Shown: one piece after another, positions 5,829 to 9,477 of the stretch
Position numbering within the stretch: the stretch's first letter is position 1
How the letters are laid out: each line of letters starts with the position of its first letter
Assembly: GCA_035760645.1 (NCBI GenBank)
Contig: DASTSO010000002.1
Coordinates: forward strand, 1 to 9,477
Direction: 5' to 3'
Length of the DNA: 9,477 bases
Source of the DNA: DASSTY01 sp035760645
GTDB taxonomy: Bacteria > Gemmatimonadota > Gemmatimonadetes > Gemmatimonadales > GWC2-71-9
The notes under the pieces: model-generated
The model's database searches: none
Told to the model about the DNA's origin: nothing
Seen by the model: the letters and a program-made list of their open reading frames with translations, nothing else
Made by a program: the position numbers and the translations under genes

Positions 5829-8800
5829 ACTTCCTCTCCACCACCAGCAACCATCCCCGCTTCGGCGCCACCGGAATCACGTCGCCCGGCGCGAACGTCG
5901 CCTCGGGCTGGAAGCCGTCGATCGCGGGGGCGTGGAGGCGGGCCCGCTTCGGGTCGAGGCCGAGCGCCTTCCAGTCGATCGTGAGACGCGCGGACACCGT
6001 GTCCGGCGCCCAGCTCGCCAGCGCGATCAGCGCCTTCTCGCCCCGCTTCAGATACGTCGTCGCGAGGACGTCGCGGCGCTCGGTGCGCACCGGCGTCCGC
6101 GGCGCCCACCAGCCGAGCATGGTGGCGTCGGCGATGCCGAAGGCGTCCCACGCCCGCCAGATCGGCCGCGGGTCGCCGGCCCAGGGGAGGCGGTTCGTCA
6201 TCCCGAAGAGCATCCCGCGCCACGGATTGCCGCCGTCCTGCAGCATCTCGCCCATCAGGCCGAAGGGGATCCCCGACAGCTCCACGAGCCAGTAGTCGGG
6301 CGGCGCGTCGTAGTCGAAGTACTCGCCGAACCAGAGGCGGTCGATGTAGGGGAAGTGCTCGAGGTAGAGGTTCGCGCTGCTCGCGAAGCCGTCGTTGGGG
6401 TTGAACTGGTTGGCGCTGTGGAGGTCGATCCGCTCGCCCGGCGTGCCGCGGCTCGCGAGCACCCGCCGGATGCGCTGCATCGTCGTGCGGTCGAAGGCGA
6501 CGTCGTCGAGGTAGAGCCCGTCGATGCCGACGTGGTCCACCAGCCACTGCAGCCCCTCGACGTAGAAGTTGTGCCAGCGGCTGATGCCGCTCGTCACGAG
6601 CGCGACGTCGCGGAGCTCCGGCACCACCCAGCCGGGGATGTAGTCGTGCACCACGTGCTCCTGCAGCCAGCTGTGCCCGCCGCCGGGACCGCTGGCGAGC
6701 ACCTCGTCGCCGAAGCTGCGGAGCGCCCAGAGCTCGGGGGCGCGGTTCGTCAGCTCGCGCACCGTGTAGTAGATCTTCATCCGCATCCCCGCCGCGTGCG
6801 CGCTGTCGGCGTAGGCCTTCATCGCCGCGGGGCGCAGGAAGGGGTAGTTGATGAAGGGGTTCACCGGGGTGGCGTGGTGGACGTTGACCACGTTGGCGCC
6901 GGCGGCGCGGATCGTGTCGATCGGCGCGTACTTGTGATAGTAGCGCTCGGTGAAGTGCGTGCGCGGCTCGAGCGGGTGGAACGGCGTGACGAGGAGCCGG
7001 AGATCATAGAAGAGCGTGTCGCCGGGCTGGAGCGTGCGCGCGCCGCTGTAGCAGGTGGCGCGATAGACCTTGCCCTCGTCGCGGAAGCGGCAGCCGCCCT
7101 TGCCGCCGTTCGCCCAGGAGCGCGGCATCACCAGCGGGCGGAGCTGGTAGAAGTTGGTGTTGAGCGGGCGGACGTAGCGCTCGTCCTTGAGCGTGAACTG
7201 GAGCCCCGCGTTCACGTCGCCCACCCAGGCGGCGTCCTGGTTGCGCTTCACGTCCCACGTCCAGTCGTAGCGCGCGGGGGCCGTGCCGCCCTTGTGGTTC
7301 ATCCCCATCAGGTACCGCGCCGCGTCGCGGCGAAAGGGGAGCTCGAGGCGAATGTCGGCGAGCGCCACGGGCCGCGCGGCGGTGACGGCGATCGTGTACT
7401 CGACGTTGCCGTCGAAGTCGAGCTGGGCCCGCGCGTGCATGGCGAGATCGCCGGCGCGGCTCGTCGCCTCCCAGAGCGCGGCGCCGGGGAGGGTGCGGGT
7501 GACGCGCACGCCCTCGCCGCGCCAGGCGAGGGTGCGCCCGCTCGAGTCCTCCGCCACGAAGGCGATGGGCGCGGCGAGCACGGGGCGCGCGCGCTTCCCG
7601 AGCGCCGTCATCGCCGGCGTGAAGAAGCTCCCGATCCGCGCCGGCAGCCCGGTGGGCGCGAGCGCGATCTCGCGGCCGAGGACGCCGAGCGTGGGCGTCC
7701 GTGCCGGCCCGCGCACCGTGACCGGCGTGTAGGGCGGCACGAGCGTGGTGTCGAGGCGGAAGCGGCTGTCGAGCCAGCGCAGGCGTGAGAGGCGCCACGG
7801 CTCGTCGTCGCCGTGGTTCGCGATGATGCTCGGGGCGACGGTGAGGCGCACGGGCAGCGTGACAGGCGCGACGCCCGCGGCCGCGACGCTCACCGTGCCC
7901 TCGTACGCGCCGGGCGCGGCGGAGTCGCTCACCAGCACCCCCATCCAGAGCGGCTGGACCGCATTCGAATCCACGCGCAGGCGCCGCGTGAAGGCGCGGC
8001 CCTGCCAGTTCACCCCGCCCGTCGTGAACGAGCTGAAGGCGGAGGCGGGGATCACGGCGCCGTTCGGGCCGCGGAGCTCGCCGAAGCGCACGCGCACGCT
8101 GTCGAGCGGCCGCTGCGCCCAGAGGCCGAGCTGGAAGGCGTAGAACTCGCCCCGCTGGGCCGTGCCCGTGACGGGCCCGTTGGCGCCGGTCGCGATCCAG
8201 CGCTGCGGGAGGTCGTCGGGCATGCGGATCGCGCGGGTGCGGTCCTCGGGGAAGAGGAGGAACGCGGCACCCGGGTGCCGCGCGCGGAGCGCGGCGGTCT
8301 CCGCCGCCGTCGCGATCACCTCCATCGGATCCATCCGGTCCATCGAGTCCGCCGCCTGGATCTCGACGAGCTCGGCCCGGGGGAGTCGTGCGTCGCGCGC
8401 CGCGGGGTGACGCTCGAGCCACGCGGCGTCGGCGGTGGAGTCGGGCGGGAGGTAGGTGATCTTCGGGTAGTTCGACTTCACCGTGCCCTGGTAGGGCAGG
8501 TAGTAGACGTAGTACGTCCCCGCCCCGGCCGCCGGCTGGAAGACGAGGTCCCCCGCCTCTCGCGTCACCCGCCGCGCGACGGCGTTCGCGACGCGCGCGC
8601 CCGCCTCGGTCGTCACCACGATGCGCTTGAGCTCGGGATGCCGGTCGCGCCGGCGCCACGCGAGGTGCGCGCGCACCGCGTCCGCCGGCTTCGCGCTCGT
8701 CGCCACGCGCACGACCGCGCGGTGGTTGCCGAGGCTGTCGGGGTTCCAGCGGCCGACGCCGTAGCGGACCGGAGTCGTGGATGTCTGCGCGTGGAGCGCG

Positions 8801-8850
8801 AGCGGGGTGAGCAGGAGGGCGAGCGCGAGCGGGAGGAGACGCGGGTGCAT
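5827..8850 (-). CDS. Secreted DUF6067-type glycoside-hydrolase-like protein
   Basis: This 1007-residue protein has a Sec signal peptide (1-21, cleavage after ALHA). A beta-sandwich-like N-terminal region (about 230-345, opening GEFYAFQLGLWAQ at 234-246) is followed by EPWRLSRLRWLDSRF (about 350-363) and a long C-terminal part that I recognise as the DUF6067 'glycoside hydrolase domain' type. Conserved-looking blocks there are NVVNVHHATPVNP (about 650), KIYYTVREL (about 695), GLYLDDVAFD (778-787), IDLHSANQFNP (808-818) and WFGEYFDYDAP (840-850). Asp782, Asp783 and Glu843 are candidate catalytic acids of a TIM-barrel active site, by analogy only. The protein should act in the periplasm or outside the cell on a glycan, but the substrate is unknown. 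The ATG at 8850 has no Shine-Dalgarno, and the start is supported by the signal peptide. No transporter or other carbohydrate gene adjoins it. Upstream DNA is repeat-rich. Length is typical and no frameshift is seen. Confidence 0.85.
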   Translation of the reverse strand: MHPRLLPLALALLLTPLALHAQTSTTPVRYGVGRWNPDSLGNHRAVVRVATSAKPADAVRAHLAWRRRDRHPELKRIVVTTEAGARVANAVARRVTREAGDLVFQPAAGAGTYYVYYLPYQGTVKSNYPKITYLPPDSTADAAWLERHPAARDARLPRAELVEIQAADSMDRMDPMEVIATAAETAALRARHPGAAFLLFPEDRTRAIRMPDDLPQRWIATGANGPVTGTAQRGEFYAFQLGLWAQRPLDSVRVRFGELRGPNGAVIPASAFSSFTTGGVNWQGRAFTRRLRVDSNAVQPLWMGVLVSDSAAPGAYEGTVSVAAAGVAPVTLPVRLTVAPSIIANHGDDEPWRLSRLRWLDSRFRLDTTLVPPYTPVTVRGPARTPTLGVLGREIALAPTGLPARIGSFFTPAMTALGKRARPVLAAPIAFVAEDSSGRTLAWRGEGVRVTRTLPGAALWEATSRAGDLAMHARAQLDFDGNVEYTIAVTAARPVALADIRLELPFRRDAARYLMGMNHKGGTAPARYDWTWDVKRNQDAAWVGDVNAGLQFTLKDERYVRPLNTNFYQLRPLVMPRSWANGGKGGCRFRDEGKVYRATCYSGARTLQPGDTLFYDLRLLVTPFHPLEPRTHFTERYYHKYAPIDTIRAAGANVVNVHHATPVNPFINYPFLRPAAMKAYADSAHAAGMRMKIYYTVRELTNRAPELWALRSFGDEVLASGPGGGHSWLQEHVVHDYIPGWVVPELRDVALVTSGISRWHNFYVEGLQWLVDHVGIDGLYLDDVAFDRTTMQRIRRVLASRGTPGERIDLHSANQFNPNDGFASSANLYLEHFPYIDRLWFGEYFDYDAPPDYWLVELSGIPFGLMGEMLQDGGNPWRGMLFGMTNRLPWAGDPRPIWRAWDAFGIADATMLGWWAPRTPVRTERRDVLATTYLKRGEKALIALASWAPDTVSARLTIDWKALGLDPKRARLHAPAIDGFQPEATFAPGDVIPVAPKRGWLLVVERK

Positions 8851-8865
8851 GGGGATCGGCTTGGG

Positions 8866-8875
8866 GTGAAAATTC
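8866..8875 (-). promoter_or_regulatory. Possible -10 region of the hydrolase-like gene
   Basis: On the - strand GAATTTTCAC (8875-8866) is the only AT-rich stretch between the tandem repeats and the ATG at 8850. It would put transcription start only a few nucleotides from the ATG, which fits the lack of a Shine-Dalgarno. It would also place the 18-bp repeats over the -35 and upstream region. The consensus match is weak. Confidence 0.25.
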
Positions 8876-8956
8876 GGCGCGCGGCATCAGGCGGGCGCGC
8901 GGCATCAGGCGGGCGCGCGGCATCAGGCGGGCGCGCGGCATCAGGCGGGCGCGCGG
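8876..8956. repeat. 18-bp tandem repeat, 4.5 copies
   Basis: GGCGCGCGGCATCAGGCG is repeated perfectly at 8876-8893, 8894-8911, 8912-8929 and 8930-8947, with a 9-nt partial copy at 8948-8956. It ends 25 bp upstream of the hydrolase-like gene's start codon. On the - strand each unit carries an ATG, so the array reads as repeated Met-Pro-Arg-Ala-Arg-Leu in a frame different from the gene. Identical copies imply recent expansion by slippage or selection as a multi-site operator. Confidence 0.95.
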
Positions 8957-8958
8957 TG

Positions 8959-9129
8959 CTCGAGTCGGCCCCTGAAGGGGCCACTCGGCCTGAGGCCCCT
9001 GAAGGGCCCTCGGCGGGCGTGGGGCTCCGCTGCGAGCACTCGGGCGCCGGTGAGTGCACGGCGCGCCGCTGCCTCGGAGAGCCCTTCAGGGCTCTCAGGC
9101 CGAGTGGCCCCTTCAGGGGCCGACTCGAG
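8959..9129. repeat. Long inverted repeat, 53-bp arms (MITE- or BIME-like)
   Basis: The outer 36 bp (8959-8994 and 9094-9129) are perfect reverse complements beginning CTCGAGTCGGCCCCTGAAGG. The pairing continues inward to 9011/9077 with three mismatches, giving 53-bp arms and a 65-nt centre. Each arm holds two small hairpins with TGAA/TTCA-type loops: 8967-8982, 8994-9008, 9078-9095 and 9106-9121. The centre has GCACTC (9036-9041) pairing with GAGTGC (9052-9057). There is no transposase and no clear target-site duplication. It may be a non-autonomous mobile element, a REP-pair type repeat or a strong terminator for the gene at 9189-9477. Confidence 0.92.
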
Positions 9130-9130
9130 G

Positions 9131-9184
9131 GCCGCCTCGCGCGCCGCCTCGCGGGGGAGCCGCCTCGCGCGGGAGCCGCCTCGC
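9131..9184. repeat. Four copies of GCCGCCTCGC
   Basis: GCCGCCTCGC occurs at 9131-9140, 9143-9152, 9159-9168 and 9175-9184. The last units follow a 16-bp period (GCCGCCTCGCGSGGGA) and the first step is 12 bp. The array abuts the long inverted repeat on one side and lies 4 nt from the stop of the gene at 9189-9477 on the other. Together with the two preceding repeats it fills nearly all of the 338-bp gene-free stretch 8851-9188, in which I see no gene. Confidence 0.85.
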
Positions 9185-9188
9185 CAAC

Positions 9189-9477
9189 CTACGCTCCGTC
9201 CCCCCGCCCCGCGAGCACCCGGAGGATCATCCCCGCCCCCGCCAGCCCCATCGCGTTCTCCTCGTCCACCTCGTGGCACTCGAGCGGCCCCGCCGCGCCG
9301 AGCGCCCGCTCGAGACAGCGCCGCAGCGCCTCCGCACCGTCGGCCCACCAGAGACTGAAGCAGGCCGCCCCGTCCCGCGTCGGCGCGAACGCGATGAGGC
9401 GCCAGTGGGCCGGCCGCGCCGGCATCGGCTCCTCGGCCAGGGCGCGGAAGACGTCGGGATCGGCGATCCGCTGGTGA
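9189..9477 (-). CDS. Small hypothetical protein, 5' end outside window or ATG at 9425
   Basis: A reading frame ends with TAG at 9189-9191 and is open to the right edge, giving 95 visible codons. The upstream residues (HQRIADPDVFRALAEEP) look protein-like, so the gene probably continues beyond the window. An internal ATG at 9425 preceded by GAGGAG could instead be the start of a 78-residue protein. The protein is soluble with no signal peptide. Notable segments, counted from that Met, are HWRLIAFAP (7-15), CFSLWWADGAEALRRCLERA (22-41) and ECHEVDEENAMGL (49-61). The alternation of beta-like and alpha-like segments suggests a small ferredoxin-like or dimeric alpha/beta fold. I do not recognise a named family and assign no function. 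It is co-directional with the hydrolase-like gene but separated by the repeat cluster. Confidence 0.65.
   Translation of the reverse strand, partial: HQRIADPDVFRALAEEPMPARPAHWRLIAFAPTRDGAACFSLWWADGAEALRRCLERALGAAGPLECHEVDEENAMGLAGAGMILRVLAGRGDGA

Noticed and set aside
5809..7788. 659-residue + strand frame antisense to the hydrolase-like gene
   Set aside because: Its composition (Arg, Ala, Val, His, Glu-rich without motifs) is typical of antisense shadows of GC-rich genes, while the opposite strand has a signal peptide and family motifs.
7004..8941. 645-residue - strand frame beginning with repeated Met-Pro-Arg-Ala-Arg-Leu
   Set aside because: It overlaps the hydrolase-like gene in another frame and is Arg/Ala/Pro-rich out-of-frame sequence. 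The repeated start is the 18-bp tandem array.
8876..9184. Possible CRISPR array
   Set aside because: The repeats are contiguous or separated by 2-6 nt, with no unique spacers of constant length.

Overview
The window is very GC-rich DNA, roughly 70% or more by eye, with strong G/C third-position bias. As a result almost every gene has long open antisense shadows. The gene mix includes secreted lipoproteins with alanine-rich leaders, a TTHB210-like protein, a diheme cytochrome c, a Tat-exported DsrE-like protein and a large exported glycoside-hydrolase-like protein. This suggests a free-living Gram-negative chromosome, possibly Gemmatimonadota. That placement is inference; no rRNA or marker gene is present. 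I see no tRNA, rRNA, CRISPR array or recognisable transposase.

Layout, left to right. At 1-78 (-) is the first 26 codons of a gene leaving the window. A heptamer-based inverted repeat (99-197) separates it from a complete PP2C-type Ser/Thr phosphatase (188-1075, -). Divergent from the phosphatase is a small lipoprotein of unknown function (1232-1816, +), closed by a perfect 16-bp hairpin (1843-1877). The hairpin also serves the convergent Tat-signal DsrE-like gene (1895-2587, -). That gene lies 57 bp downstream of a LuxR-type regulator (2645-3784, -). Divergent from the regulator is a two-gene operon: a TTHB210-like lipoprotein (3944-4882, +) and a membrane-anchored diheme cytochrome c (4870-5781, +) whose GTG start overlaps it by 13 nt. 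A second heptamer inverted repeat (5781-5828) separates the cytochrome from a convergent 1007-residue secreted DUF6067-type protein (5827-8850, -). Upstream of that gene is a 338-bp gene-free stretch (8851-9188) made almost entirely of repeats: four 18-bp tandem copies, an inverted repeat with 53-bp arms, and a 10-mer array. The window ends inside a small hypothetical gene (9189-9477, -).

The most coherent functional block is 1895-5781. A one-component regulator sits between an exported Cys-containing DsrE-like protein and a lipoprotein/cytochrome pair, which suggests a periplasmic redox or stress-response module; no substrate can be read from sequence. Two DNA-level patterns stand out. Two different GGG-starting heptamer families build inverted repeats at gene ends. 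A bipartite motif (ACGATAC, 15 nt, CCGGCCAGAG) occurs at identical spacing upstream of both lipoprotein genes.
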